Assembly: GCA_016212965.1 (NCBI GenBank)
Contig: JACRDA010000416.1
Coordinates: 1 to 39,661 of the forward strand
DNA length: 39,661 bases
From: Myxococcales bacterium
GTDB taxonomy: Bacteria; Myxococcota_A; Polyangia; Polyangiales; Polyangiaceae
Direction of reading: 5' to 3'
In this document: positions 1-7,871 of the stretch, in pieces
How positions within the stretch are numbered: position 1 is the stretch's first letter
Layout: every line of letters begins with the position of its first letter
Translations under genes and position numbers: made by a program
The notes under the pieces: generated by a model
Told to the model about the DNA's origin: nothing
Databases searched by the model: none
Seen by the model: the letters and a program-made list of their open reading frames with translations, nothing else

Positions 1-2
1 AG

Positions 3-210
3 GAGTGGCACAGGGACGCCGTGCGGACCGCCTACTTCAGCGGCGACCCGGAGTGGAGGCTCACGGCGGTATTCTGCATGAACTACGTCCCTGGATTCGA
101 CTTGGGGGCACGACCTGCCGCCGGGCGCCTTCGGCGCGCTCGCGGACGCCGTGGCCGCGCACGTGCACGCGCACCCGTGCCGGCCCGATCAGCGCCGCAC
201 CTTCTCGTAG
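3..210 (+). CDS. 3' end of an unidentified gene, reading frame apparently broken
   Basis: The gene enters from the left edge. From base 3 the frame reads EWHRDAVRTAYFSGDPEW and on to NYVPGFDL at about base 105, with G or C at most third positions. Beyond that this frame only continues as a shadow of the opposite gene. From base 106 a frame shifted by +1 continues in the same style (GHDLPPGAFGAL, ending RRTFS) to a TAG at 208-210, but that frame has a TGA at 79-81 and so cannot be used from the start. The switch lies at the run of five G at 104-108; one G fewer would join the halves as GFDLGHDLPP. This may be a true frameshift or a homopolymer error. The end overlaps the convergent hydroxylase gene by 22 bases. 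I do not recognise the family. Confidence 0.5.
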
Positions 211-2819
211 TTGTCGCGCATCGGCAGCGATGTGCGGCGCCGGCCGTCGAAGCGGTGGAGCGCCGCGGCGACGGCCGGGGCCGTGGGCACGAGGCCGATC
301 TCGCCGACACCGCGCGCACCGTGCGGTCCGTGCGGGTCGGGCTCCTCGACGAGCACGACCTCGATATCGGGGGTCTCGTGGGGGCGCAGCACGCCGAGCT
401 TCCTCATCGTGGCGTCGACCGGGTGCCCGCCCTCGAGTCGGAGCTCCTCGGAGAGCGCGTAGCCGAGCCCCATGTGCACGCTGCCCTGGATCTGCCCCTC
501 GACGAGCGCGGGGTTGAGGGCGCGACCGACGTCGTGCGCCGCGACGACCTTCTGGATCTTGCCGCTCGCTTCGTCGAGCACGACGACCTGGGTCGCGAAG
601 CCGAAGGACAGGTGGGTGGGGCGAAGGTCGCCCGGCCCGCCCGGCTTCACCGTCCAGTCGCAGGCGAACTCGCCGCGGAACGAGCGGCCCTCGAGCGCCG
701 CGAGCACGCCGCCCTCCGCGGCGAGCGCCTGGCGGAGCTTCTGCGCGGCGTCCACGAGCGCGTTGCCGACGAGCACCGTGGCGCGGGAGGCCGTCGTCAT
801 CCCGCAGTCGAGGTCGGCGTCGGTCGAGACCTCCACCGTGCCGTCGGCCGGCCACGGCAGGCCCGTCTCCTCGCAGAAGATCTGGATGGCGACCGTGTGG
901 AGCCCCTGCCCCATTTCGGTCATGCCGTGGCACAGGCGCACGCGCCCCGCTGGCAGGAGATCGATGCGCGCACGCCCCACGTCGGTCATGCCGTTGCCGA
1001 TGCCGACGTTCTTGATGCCGCAGGCGAGGCCCGCGACCTTCGCTCCGTAGTAGACCTCCTTCACCGCGGCGAGCGTGCGCAAGAGGCCGGCGGCGTGCGC
1101 CATGCGCTGCCCGGGGCCGAAGCGGTCGCCGTCGCAGAGCAGGTTGCGCTCGCGCATCTGGTACGGGTCGAGACCGCAGCGCTCACCGAGCATGTCGACG
1201 AGCTGCTCGACCGCGAAGGCCGCCTGGTTCACGCCGAAGCCGCGCATGGCGCCGTTCGGAGGGTTGTTCGTGAACACGGCAAGCGCCTCGACCGCGACCG
1301 CGGGAAGGCGGTAGGGCCCGCAGGCGTGGCCCGCGGCGCGCTCGACCACCTTCGCGCCGACGCTCGCGTAGGCGCCCGTGTCGGCGACGAGCGTGGCACG
1401 AAGAGCCGTGAGCCTTCCGGTCGCATCGCAGCCGACCTCGTACGCGAGCTCGAAGGGGTGGCGCTTCGGGTGCATGCGCACCGACTCGTCGCGGCTCAGC
1501 GTGAGCTTGACCGGTCGCCCGGTGCGGAGCGCGAGCATGGCCGCCTGGACCTGGACGCTGAGGTCCTCCTTGCCGCCGAAGGCGCCGCCGTTCGGCACCA
1601 GCGTGACGCGCACGGCCGCCTCCGGCAGATCGAGCGCGCGACACAGTTGGCGCCGGTCGTCGTAGACGCCCTGCCCCTGGGACCACACGTGCACGCCGCC
1701 CCCCGCCTCCGGCGCGACGAGGCAGCTCTCGGGCTCGAGGTAGAGGTGCTCGATGCACTGCGTGGTGAAGCGCTCCCGCACGACGTGGGCGCTCGCCGCG
1801 AGCGCCGCGGCGACGTCACCGCGCGCATAGCGGGTGCGCGCGAGCACGTTCGAGCGCCCGGCGTGCACGCGCGGGGCGTCCGCGGCGAGCGCCGCGCGTG
1901 CCGAGGTCACGGGCGGGAGCACCTCGTACTCGACCTCGACGAGCGCGGCCGCCCGGCGCGCCGTGCGCCGGTCCACCGCCGCGACGGCCGCGAGCACGTC
2001 GCCCACCATCGCGCTCGTCTCGCCCTCGGCGACGAAGCTCGGCCAGTCTTGCTCGATGAGCCCGTAGCGGCGCGCACCCACGACGTCGACCGCCGTGAGC
2101 ACGCACGCGACGCCGGGGAGCGCCGCGGCACGCGCCGTGTCGATGCGGCGCACCACGGCGCGCGGGTGGTCGCAGAGCCGGAGCGCGCCGTGGAGCATGC
2201 CCGAGACGGCGAGGTCGTCGACGTAGGCCTCCTCGCCGAGCGCGTAGCGTTCGGCATGGAGCTTCGGGTAGGAGCGCCCCACGCCGGCGTCCTCCGGTAG
2301 CGGGGGCAGCGCCCGCTCGCCGCGCCGGCAGCTCGCCGCGAGCTCCATCGCGTCGAGGATCTTCGTGTACCCGGTGCAGCGGCACAGGTGCAGGCCGGCC
2401 CCGCGCGCCAGCTCGGCGCGGGTCGGCCGCGGATGGCGCGCGAGCAGAGCCGCCGTGCGGAGCACGAAGCCCGGCGTGCAGAAGCCGCACTGCACGGCGC
2501 CCGCGACGGCGTAGGCGCGCGCATAGAGCGTGCGCTCGGCCTCGGGCAGCCCGGCGTGCGTCACCACGCGCCGTCCGGCGATCTTGGTGGTCGGCAGCGC
2601 GCAGGACGTGACGGCCTGGCCGTTCACGAGCACGACGCATGCGCCGCACTGCCCCTGCGGGCTGCACGCGTCCTTGACCGTCGTGACCCCGAGTCGCTCG
2701 CGCAGGCTCTCGAGCAGCGACTCGCCCTCGACGACGCGCACCGTCACCGCGGTGCCGTTCAGGTCGAAGGACACCGCGGTGCCGTCGCCGTCGCCGGCCC
2801 TCGTCTCCACCGCACTCAT
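189..2819 (-). CDS. Fused [2Fe-2S]/molybdopterin hydroxylase of the xanthine dehydrogenase family
   Basis: A single 876-residue chain joins the small iron-sulfur subunit to the large molybdopterin subunit, with no FAD domain. The plant-type cluster has C52, C58, C61 and C73 (motif SPQGQCGACV). The second cluster has C111, C114, C146 and C148 (QCGFC and LCRCTG). The molybdenum part shows GGAFGGKED, GAMRGFGVNQ, GMTEMGQGLHT and, near the C-terminus, GVGEIGLVP with the glutamate that acts as catalytic base in this family. Domain order and length resemble the group called selenium-dependent xanthine dehydrogenases. In that group selenium is a labile ligand, not selenocysteine, and no in-frame TGA is seen here. 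It probably hydroxylates a purine or other heterocycle; the substrate cannot be read from sequence. I chose ATG 2819 over GTG 2849 because the family N-terminus needs no more residues. No maturation or FAD partner lies in the window. Confidence 0.88.
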   Translation of the reverse strand: MSAVETRAGDGDGTAVSFDLNGTAVTVRVVEGESLLESLRERLGVTTVKDACSPQGQCGACVVLVNGQAVTSCALPTTKIAGRRVVTHAGLPEAERTLYARAYAVAGAVQCGFCTPGFVLRTAALLARHPRPTRAELARGAGLHLCRCTGYTKILDAMELAASCRRGERALPPLPEDAGVGRSYPKLHAERYALGEEAYVDDLAVSGMLHGALRLCDHPRAVVRRIDTARAAALPGVACVLTAVDVVGARRYGLIEQDWPSFVAEGETSAMVGDVLAAVAAVDRRTARRAAALVEVEYEVLPPVTSARAALAADAPRVHAGRSNVLARTRYARGDVAAALAASAHVVRERFTTQCIEHLYLEPESCLVAPEAGGGVHVWSQGQGVYDDRRQLCRALDLPEAAVRVTLVPNGGAFGGKEDLSVQVQAAMLALRTGRPVKLTLSRDESVRMHPKRHPFELAYEVGCDATGRLTALRATLVADTGAYASVGAKVVERAAGHACGPYRLPAVAVEALAVFTNNPPNGAMRGFGVNQAAFAVEQLVDMLGERCGLDPYQMRERNLLCDGDRFGPGQRMAHAAGLLRTLAAVKEVYYGAKVAGLACGIKNVGIGNGMTDVGRARIDLLPAGRVRLCHGMTEMGQGLHTVAIQIFCEETGLPWPADGTVEVSTDADLDCGMTTASRATVLVGNALVDAAQKLRQALAAEGGVLAALEGRSFRGEFACDWTVKPGGPGDLRPTHLSFGFATQVVVLDEASGKIQKVVAAHDVGRALNPALVEGQIQGSVHMGLGYALSEELRLEGGHPVDATMRKLGVLRPHETPDIEVVLVEEPDPHGPHGARGVGEIGLVPTAPAVAAALHRFDGRRRTSLPMRDNYEKVRR

Positions 2820-2852
2820 CCCATCTCGCTCCGACCGCCACGGTCCCACGGG

Positions 2853-2891
2853 GCCCCCGGCCGATGCAAGACCGGCCAGGACCCCGGGGGC
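2853..2891 (-). terminator. Strong GC-rich inverted repeat after the Cys-repeat lipoprotein gene
   Basis: GCCCCCGG (2853-2860) and its exact complement CCGGGGGC (2884-2891) can pair, and a shorter GGCCG/CGGCC pair lies inside. The repeat sits in the 81-base gap between the stop of the lipoprotein gene (2901) and the start of the hydroxylase gene (2819), both on the minus strand. It has no U-run, so termination is an inference; it could equally be a structured leader of the hydroxylase mRNA. Confidence 0.35.
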
Positions 2892-2900
2892 GGAGCCGGC

Positions 2901-5690
2901 TCAGCTCGGGACGGGCGCGCAGCAGCCGCTGTTGCAGTAGAAGCCCGGGTCGCAGACCGGATCACCGCACGGCGCGCCGCACAGCTGCTGGCCCACCGCG
3001 CACACCTGGCACAGGCAGTCGGCCGGCAGGGTCGGCTTGCCCACGCAGATCTCGCAGTGCTCGCAGGTGTTCGCACAGGCCTGCACCTGGGTGCAGGGCT
3101 TGCACTTGGTCGGGTCGCCGAGGTCCGCGACGGTGCAGATGGGGTCGGAGCCGCCGTCGACCGAGCCGAGCCACACGGCGTAGTTGGCGCCGGGCAGCAC
3201 GCAGCAGCCGAAGCAGTCGCAGCCGTTCGGCGTGATGGGCCCGCAGATGTCGTGGCACGTCTGCGACTGCGTCGCCTGGGCCTCGGCACAGGTGCCCGGG
3301 AAGCCCGGGATGCTGGCGCCCGGATCGTAGTTGCAGCCCGCCTCCGGACTGAACGGCGGGGTGCCCGGCGGCGCCGGCGGCGGCGGGTTCTGCTGCTCGA
3401 ACGGATCGCACTTGTGGCTCCAGTAGCAGTCGTCGTTGCCGCTCCCGGTGTCGCCGTCGTAGTAGCAGTCGGCCTTGCAGGGCGCGCTGTTGCCGCCCGG
3501 GATCAGCAGGCCGAAGCTCGCCTCGTGGTTGTCGCACGGGCTCGTGCACATCGAGTCGGCGTCGTCGATGCGGCAGTCGCCGTCGTCGTCGGTGCAGTTG
3601 CCGCACTGGTAGACCTTGCCGCCGCACTGCGCGATGTTGCAGTAGCTGCCGCAACCGAGCTGCGGGTCGCAGGTCTCGCCGCACGCGCAGAGCCCGCTGT
3701 TGGGCACGAAGCGGCACGTGTCCGACACGGGGTCGCAGGAATCGGTCGTGCAGGCGACGCCGTCGACGCAGGTCGGCGGCGCCCCGGTGCGACAGCCCGT
3801 GAGGGGCGCACCGTTGGCCGGGTCGCACAGCTCGGCGCCGTTGCAGAAGACGGCGTCGTCGCACGTCGCGTCGTTCGCCGCGTGGGTGCAGATGCCGGAC
3901 GGCTCGGTGCAGCTGTCGACGGTGCAGCTGTAGGCGTCACCGCAGGCGATGGGCGGCGTCGAGACGCAGCCCACGCCGGCGGCGCAGGTCTCGGTCCCGT
4001 TGCAGATGAGCCCGTCGTCGCAGAAGTTGTCGAGTGGGTTGTGGAGGCAGGTGCCGCCGTTCGGATCGCACAGGTCCGCGGTGCAGCCGATGCCGTCGTC
4101 GCAGTCGACCGGCGTTCCGAGGACGCACCCGCCGACGACGCAGGTCTCGACGCCGTTGCAGTCGTCGTTGTCGTCGCAGTCGGTGCTGTCGTTGCACGGC
4201 TGCGCCGACATGCAGCCGCCCTGGAGCGGGATGCAGAACTGGCCCGGCGGGCAGAGCAGGTGGCTCGCCGTGTGGAGGCAGCTCGGCGGCGAGCCCTCGG
4301 CGCACGACTCGACCGTGCAGTCGATGTTGTCGTCGAGGCACGCGAAGGGACTACCCGCGACGCAGCCGGTCGGCGCCAGGCCGTTGAGGCCGTCGCAGCT
4401 CTCGGCGCCGTTGCAGTTGAGGCCGTCGCCGCAGAGCGCATCCTGCTCACCGTGGGAGCAGGCGTCGTTCGCTTCGTCGCACCCGTCGGCCGTGCAGCTG
4501 AGGCCGTCGTCGCAGTTCGGCGCCACGCCCGCGACGCAGCCGAGCCCGAGCTGACACGCCTCGGCGCCGTTGCACCAGCCGCCGTCGTCGCAGAGCGAGC
4601 TCTCGGGGGTGTGGGTGCACACGTCGTTCGCGTCGTCGCAGCCGTCGTTCGTGCAGGCGATGCCGTCGCTGCAGTTCGGCGGCACGCCCGCGACGCAGCC
4701 CGCGCCGTTGGCGTTCGGGTCGGCGGGAGAGCACGCCTCCGCGCCGTCGCAGAACTGCCCGTTCGTGCACAGGGCGTCGTTCTCGTTGTGCGCGCACGCG
4801 TCGGTCCCGACGTCGCAGAAGTCCTGGGTGCACGAGAAGGCGTCGCCACAGGGCGGCGCCACGCCGGGGACGCAGCCGGTGAGCGAGTCGGCGCCCGGCG
4901 CGCCCGGCGTGCAGAGCTCGACGCCGGTGCAGAACACCGTGTCGTCGCACAGCCCATCGTTCTCGGCGTGAGCGCAGACGTCGTTCGCCTCGTCGCAGCT
5001 GTCGTCGGTGCAGACGATCTGGTCGTCGCAGGGCCGCGGCTGCGTGTGGCAGCCGGTCTGCGGGTCGCCGAGCAGTGGCGCGCAGGCCTCGACGGTGCAG
5101 TAGAGGCCGTCGTCGCAGACGGCGTTGTCGGGCGTGTGCTGGCAGCCGCCACCGACGCACGCGTCGACCGTGCACGCCACGCTGTCGTCGCACGCGGCGT
5201 TCTGGGGCGTGTGCTGGCAGGCGCCGCCGACGCACTCGTCGAGCGTGCACGCGACGCTGTCGTCGCACTGGGTGGCATCCTGGCACGCGGGGCCTCCGCC
5301 CGAGCCACCGCTGCCCCCCTGCGCCACGCCGCCGCTACCGCCCTGCGCCGAGCCCGCGCTGCCGCCCGTGCCGGCACCCGCGGAGCCGCCCTGCGGCGGC
5401 GAGCCCGCCGTGCCGCCGTTGCCGCCCTGGATCGCACCGGCCGTGCCGCCATTACCGCCCTGGACCGCGCCCGCCGCGCCGCCCTGCGCGGCGGAGCCCG
5501 CCGCACCGCCCTGGGCAGCCGCGCCACCCTGGTGACCGCCGACGCCTCCCGCTCCGCCTTGCGCACCGCTGCCCGTGCTCGACGTGGTACCGGCCCCGCC
5601 GCCGGTTCCGGTCTCCTCACCACTCGTGCAGCCCGCCTGGGCCAGAGCGGAGGCCGTGAGAGCGATCGCATAGAGGAAGTGCCGCTTCAT
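2901..5690 (-). CDS. Large Cys-repeat surface lipoprotein with Gly-rich stalk
   Basis: This 929-residue exported protein starts [18 protein letters not shown] and has a lipobox ending AGC. A Gly/Ala/Gln-rich low-complexity stalk ([15 protein letters not shown] units, about residues 25-130) follows. Then come many Cys-rich modules of the form CDDxxxCTxDxC alternating with CxDGxxCNGxExC, about ten pairs in all. The modules resemble the repeat known from Dictyostelium extracellular proteins (Dicty_CTDC) and common in myxobacterial lipoproteins; that relation is by recall. The C-terminal 250 residues are a different Cys-rich region ending [11 protein letters not shown]. The many cysteines suggest a disulfide-stabilised rod at the cell surface. 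An upstream in-frame extension to 5849 is rejected because the signal peptide begins at ATG 5690. Its exact role is unknown; adhesion or matrix function is a guess. Confidence 0.85.
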   Translation of the reverse strand: MKRHFLYAIALTASALAQAGCTSGEETGTGGGAGTTSSTGSGAQGGAGGVGGHQGGAAAQGGAAGSAAQGGAAGAVQGGNGGTAGAIQGGNGGTAGSPPQGGSAGAGTGGSAGSAQGGSGGVAQGGSGGSGGGPACQDATQCDDSVACTLDECVGGACQHTPQNAACDDSVACTVDACVGGGCQHTPDNAVCDDGLYCTVEACAPLLGDPQTGCHTQPRPCDDQIVCTDDSCDEANDVCAHAENDGLCDDTVFCTGVELCTPGAPGADSLTGCVPGVAPPCGDAFSCTQDFCDVGTDACAHNENDALCTNGQFCDGAEACSPADPNANGAGCVAGVPPNCSDGIACTNDGCDDANDVCTHTPESSLCDDGGWCNGAEACQLGLGCVAGVAPNCDDGLSCTADGCDEANDACSHGEQDALCGDGLNCNGAESCDGLNGLAPTGCVAGSPFACLDDNIDCTVESCAEGSPPSCLHTASHLLCPPGQFCIPLQGGCMSAQPCNDSTDCDDNDDCNGVETCVVGGCVLGTPVDCDDGIGCTADLCDPNGGTCLHNPLDNFCDDGLICNGTETCAAGVGCVSTPPIACGDAYSCTVDSCTEPSGICTHAANDATCDDAVFCNGAELCDPANGAPLTGCRTGAPPTCVDGVACTTDSCDPVSDTCRFVPNSGLCACGETCDPQLGCGSYCNIAQCGGKVYQCGNCTDDDGDCRIDDADSMCTSPCDNHEASFGLLIPGGNSAPCKADCYYDGDTGSGNDDCYWSHKCDPFEQQNPPPPAPPGTPPFSPEAGCNYDPGASIPGFPGTCAEAQATQSQTCHDICGPITPNGCDCFGCCVLPGANYAVWLGSVDGGSDPICTVADLGDPTKCKPCTQVQACANTCEHCEICVGKPTLPADCLCQVCAVGQQLCGAPCGDPVCDPGFYCNSGCCAPVPS

Positions 5691-5726
5691 GGTTCCACCC
5701 GCTTTCGCAGAAGACGGTGACAGCTC

Positions 5727-5732
5727 ATCATA
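5727..5732 (-). promoter_or_regulatory. Possible -10 element for the Cys-repeat lipoprotein gene
   Basis: On the minus strand the bases read TATGAT, five of six matches to the sigma70 -10 consensus, about 37 bases before ATG 5690. No convincing -35 is found 16-18 bases further upstream, so this is only a candidate. Confidence 0.25.
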
Positions 5733-5837
5733 GGTGGGTCGCGAGCCGGTGGGCTCTCCTTTTTTCTTTTCCCGGCCCTTCACGGCCGGGGTCGCTGGCT
5801 CGGGTGCTCGGCGACGGCGTGTCGCGGAGTCGAGTGC

Positions 5838-5849
5838 GTGTCGCGACAC
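5838..5849. promoter_or_regulatory. 12-base perfect palindrome GTGTCGCGACAC
   Basis: GTGTCGCGACAC is its own reverse complement. A direct copy of its first part, CGTGTCGCG, also occurs at 5818-5826, 19 bases before the matching copy at 5837-5845. The site lies in the 569-base region between two divergent lipoprotein genes, where an operator would be expected. No binding protein can be named. Confidence 0.35.
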
Positions 5850-5894
5850 GGGTCGCTACCGGCCGACGGCCGCAATCCAAGGTCTTCGTCCATG

Positions 5895-5927
5895 CCACCG
5901 CCTCGCCACCACCTCGCCACCACCTCG
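5895..5927. repeat. Three tandem 11-base repeats running into a palindrome
   Basis: CCACCGCCTCG is followed by two exact copies of CCACCACCTCG, each 11 bases long. The last copy runs into the 14-base palindrome ACCTCGCGCGAGGT at 5922-5935. No gene covers this stretch. An 11-base period keeps the copies on roughly the same face of the DNA helix, which would suit a cooperative DNA-binding protein. Confidence 0.6.
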
Positions 5928-5935
5928 CGCGAGGT
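5922..5935. promoter_or_regulatory. 14-base perfect palindrome ACCTCGCGCGAGGT
   Basis: The palindrome is exact over all 14 bases. It lies about 300 bases upstream of the predicted sigma54 promoter of the VWA gene and about 230 bases upstream of the lipoprotein gene on the other strand. It could be an operator or an upstream activator site; this is inferred from position only. Confidence 0.35.
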
Positions 5936-6020
5936 AGCCCGCGTGCCGCTGACCGTAACCACGACCCCGATGCCACGCCGGCGTACCGGTAATATCTGCG
6001 GCGGAAATCAGGGGATTCGT

Positions 6021-6048
6021 GGAGGCCGGGCTCTCGCGAGCGGCCTCC
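6021..6048. promoter_or_regulatory. Inverted repeat GGAGGCCG/CGGCCTCC around CTCGCGAG
   Basis: GGAGGCCG (6021-6028) pairs exactly with CGGCCTCC (6041-6048), and the loop itself contains the palindrome CTCGCGAG (6033-6040). It lies roughly 190-220 bases before the transcription start predicted from the sigma54-type promoter at 6213. Enhancer-binding activators often bind at about that distance. The remaining bases of 5691-6259 hold no convincing gene. Confidence 0.35.
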
Positions 6049-6212
6049 GCATGCCCTTGCGTAAGGCCAACACGAGGTGCCGCCGACGAGGGGCTCGGGC
6101 TTCGCGCCTCGCCTCGGTGGGCCCGGAGGGGTCGAAGCTCGAGTCTGAGCCAGAGCGTGCCACGAGCTCGACCGCCGGGTTCCAAGTGCCCGGATCCTGG
6201 TCCCGCGGGCGC

Positions 6213-6228
6213 CGGCATTGCTCTTGCA
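6213..6228 (+). promoter_or_regulatory. Sigma54-type (-24/-12) promoter for the VWA lipoprotein gene
   Basis: The stretch CGGCATTGCTCTTGCA has GG at 6214-6215 and GC at 6226-6227, ten bases apart, as sigma54 holoenzyme requires. The -12 half is a full TTGCA match; the -24 half reads CGGCAT against the consensus TGGCAC. It would start transcription near 6239, about 20 bases before ATG 6260 and just ahead of a perfect GGAGG ribosome site at 6249-6253. An FHA-type sigma54 activator is encoded at 27033-28400, but no link between them is shown. Confidence 0.5.
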
Positions 6229-6259
6229 GTTCGAGCTGCGGGTTGCACGGAGGTTGGAC

Positions 6260-7864
6260 ATGCGATTCCTTGTACACACTTCCCTCACCACCGGAGCCCT
6301 TGGCGTGCTCGTGCTCGGCGTCGGGCTCGGCGCCTGCTCGCTCGGCGAGACGATGTCGAGAAGCGACATCGCAGGCGCGGCCGCCTCGGGGAACACGACC
6401 ACGACGTGGACGACGACGACCTCGACGACGACGGGCACGTGGACGGGCGCCGGCGGCGCGGGCGCGAGCGCCAGCTTCGGGGGCGCCGGCGGCGCGCTCG
6501 CCGTCGGCGGCCAGGGCGGCGCCGGCGCCCAGGGTGGCCTCGGTGGCCAGGGCGGCGAGGACGCCTGCGCGGGCCTCGACTCGTCGCAGCCGCTCGTCCT
6601 CTACCTCTCGGCCGACGACTCGAACTCGATGGCGTCGCCCGCCCACGCGCGCGAGCTGCTCAACCAGTTCGCGAGTCCGTCCAGCTTCCTCCAGATCCGC
6701 ACCTACGAGTTCCTGAACTACTACCGCATCGCCTTCCCGGCGGCGCCGCAGAACCAGGTCGCGCTCTACACCGAGGGCGAGCTCGCGGTCCCGGGCAAGC
6801 TCGATCTCCAGCTGGCAGTGCGATCGTACGACGCCCTCCACCCGCGCCGCCCCATGACCATCACCTTCGTGCTCGACACCTCGGGCTCGATGGGCGGCAA
6901 CAGCATCGAGCGCGAGAAGGCCGTCGTGAAGGCCGTGGCCAAGAGCCTGGCCGCGGGCGACATCGTGAGCATGGTCACCTGGAGCGACCAGCAGTCGACC
7001 GTGCTCGCGGGGCACGTGGCGACCGGGCCGAACGACGCGACCGTCGTCGCGGCCGCGAACGGGCTCGCCGCCGACGGCTCGACCGACCTCCACGCCGGGC
7101 TCGTGAGGGGCTACGAGCTCGCGAACCAGTACTACGGCATGACGAGCCTGAACCGGCTCATCCTCGTGAGCGACGGCGGCGCGAACACCGGCATCACCGA
7201 CGAGACGCTCATCGCGAACAACGCGAAGGACGGCGACAGGGAGGGCATCTACCTCGTCGGCGTGGGGACCGGACCGGCCACCGGCTACAACGACCTGCTC
7301 ATGGACACGGTCACCGACCGCGGCCGGGGCGCCTACGTGTACGTGGACGGCACGGCCGAGGCCGAGCGGCTCTTCGTCGATCGCTTCGACGAGACCATGG
7401 AGATCGCGGCGCGCGCCGTGCAGGTCGAGCTCACCGTGCCCTGGTATCTGTCACTCGAGAAGTTCTCGGGCGAGCAGGCCTCGACGAACCCCGAGGAGGT
7501 CGAGCCGCAGCACCTGGCGCCGAGCGACGCCATGGTGTTCCACCAGACGCTCGCCGCCTGCAACCCGGCGCTCCTCGACCCCGCCCACACGGTGACGGTG
7601 AAGGTGAACTGGTTGCAGCCCCTCACCTACCAGGCGTCGTCCACCTCGATCACCTGGACGATCCACGAGCTGCTCGCAGGACCGAAGGAGGCGCTGCACA
7701 AGGGCAAGGCCATCGTCGCGTACGCCGAGGCGCTGAAGACCGGGCTCGCTGCCGATCTCGTGGCCGCGCACGAGGCCGCGACCGCGGCGGACCCGAACGG
7801 GACCGACCCCGAGCTCGGGGAGATCACGACGCTCATCGAGAAGCACCCGGCGTATCCGCAGTGA
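6260..7864 (+). CDS. VWA-domain lipoprotein, YfbK-like
   Basis: The 534-residue protein starts with a lipoprotein signal ending in lipobox GLGAC. A Thr-rich and then Gly-rich linker follows (about residues 45-100). The next part (SADDSNSMASPAH to RTYEFLNYYRIAFP) resembles the domain found ahead of VWA in YfbK-type proteins. The VWA domain (about 200-370) has the metal-site motif DTSGSMGG with D206 and a later GSTDLHAGL threonine, so metal-dependent ligand binding looks intact. The C-terminal part (ITWTIHELL to YAEALKTGL) resembles the family's closing DUF3520 region. ATG 6260 is fixed by GGAGG six bases upstream and by the signal peptide. It is probably anchored in the outer membrane or periplasm; its partner is unknown. 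It ends 7 bases from the convergent next gene. Confidence 0.85.
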   Translation: MRFLVHTSLTTGALGVLVLGVGLGACSLGETMSRSDIAGAAASGNTTTTWTTTTSTTTGTWTGAGGAGASASFGGAGGALAVGGQGGAGAQGGLGGQGGEDACAGLDSSQPLVLYLSADDSNSMASPAHARELLNQFASPSSFLQIRTYEFLNYYRIAFPAAPQNQVALYTEGELAVPGKLDLQLAVRSYDALHPRRPMTITFVLDTSGSMGGNSIEREKAVVKAVAKSLAAGDIVSMVTWSDQQSTVLAGHVATGPNDATVVAAANGLAADGSTDLHAGLVRGYELANQYYGMTSLNRLILVSDGGANTGITDETLIANNAKDGDREGIYLVGVGTGPATGYNDLLMDTVTDRGRGAYVYVDGTAEAERLFVDRFDETMEIAARAVQVELTVPWYLSLEKFSGEQASTNPEEVEPQHLAPSDAMVFHQTLAACNPALLDPAHTVTVKVNWLQPLTYQASSTSITWTIHELLAGPKEALHKGKAIVAYAEALKTGLAADLVAAHEAATAADPNGTDPELGEITTLIEKHPAYPQ

Positions 7865-7871
7865 GCTTGGC

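Noticed and set aside
21..2300. Long plus-strand open frame across the hydroxylase gene
   Set aside because: It is the antisense shadow of a clear enzyme gene; its translation is Arg/Ala/His-rich with no motifs. The same holds for other long opposite frames such as 20007-23087, 12367-15087 and 30724-32838.
189..2819. Selenoprotein reading of the hydroxylase
   Set aside because: There is no in-frame TGA, and selenium in the related enzymes is a labile ligand and not selenocysteine.
3700..5300. Regular short repeats that might suggest a CRISPR array
   Set aside because: The periodicity comes from Cys-rich protein modules in one open frame; the repeat units vary and there are no constant-length spacers.
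5759..5782. T-rich tract next to hairpin CCCGGCC/GGCCGGG as a terminator
   Set aside because: The T-run lies 5' of the stem on the plus strand and becomes an A-run 3' of it on the minus strand, so neither direction gives stem followed by U.
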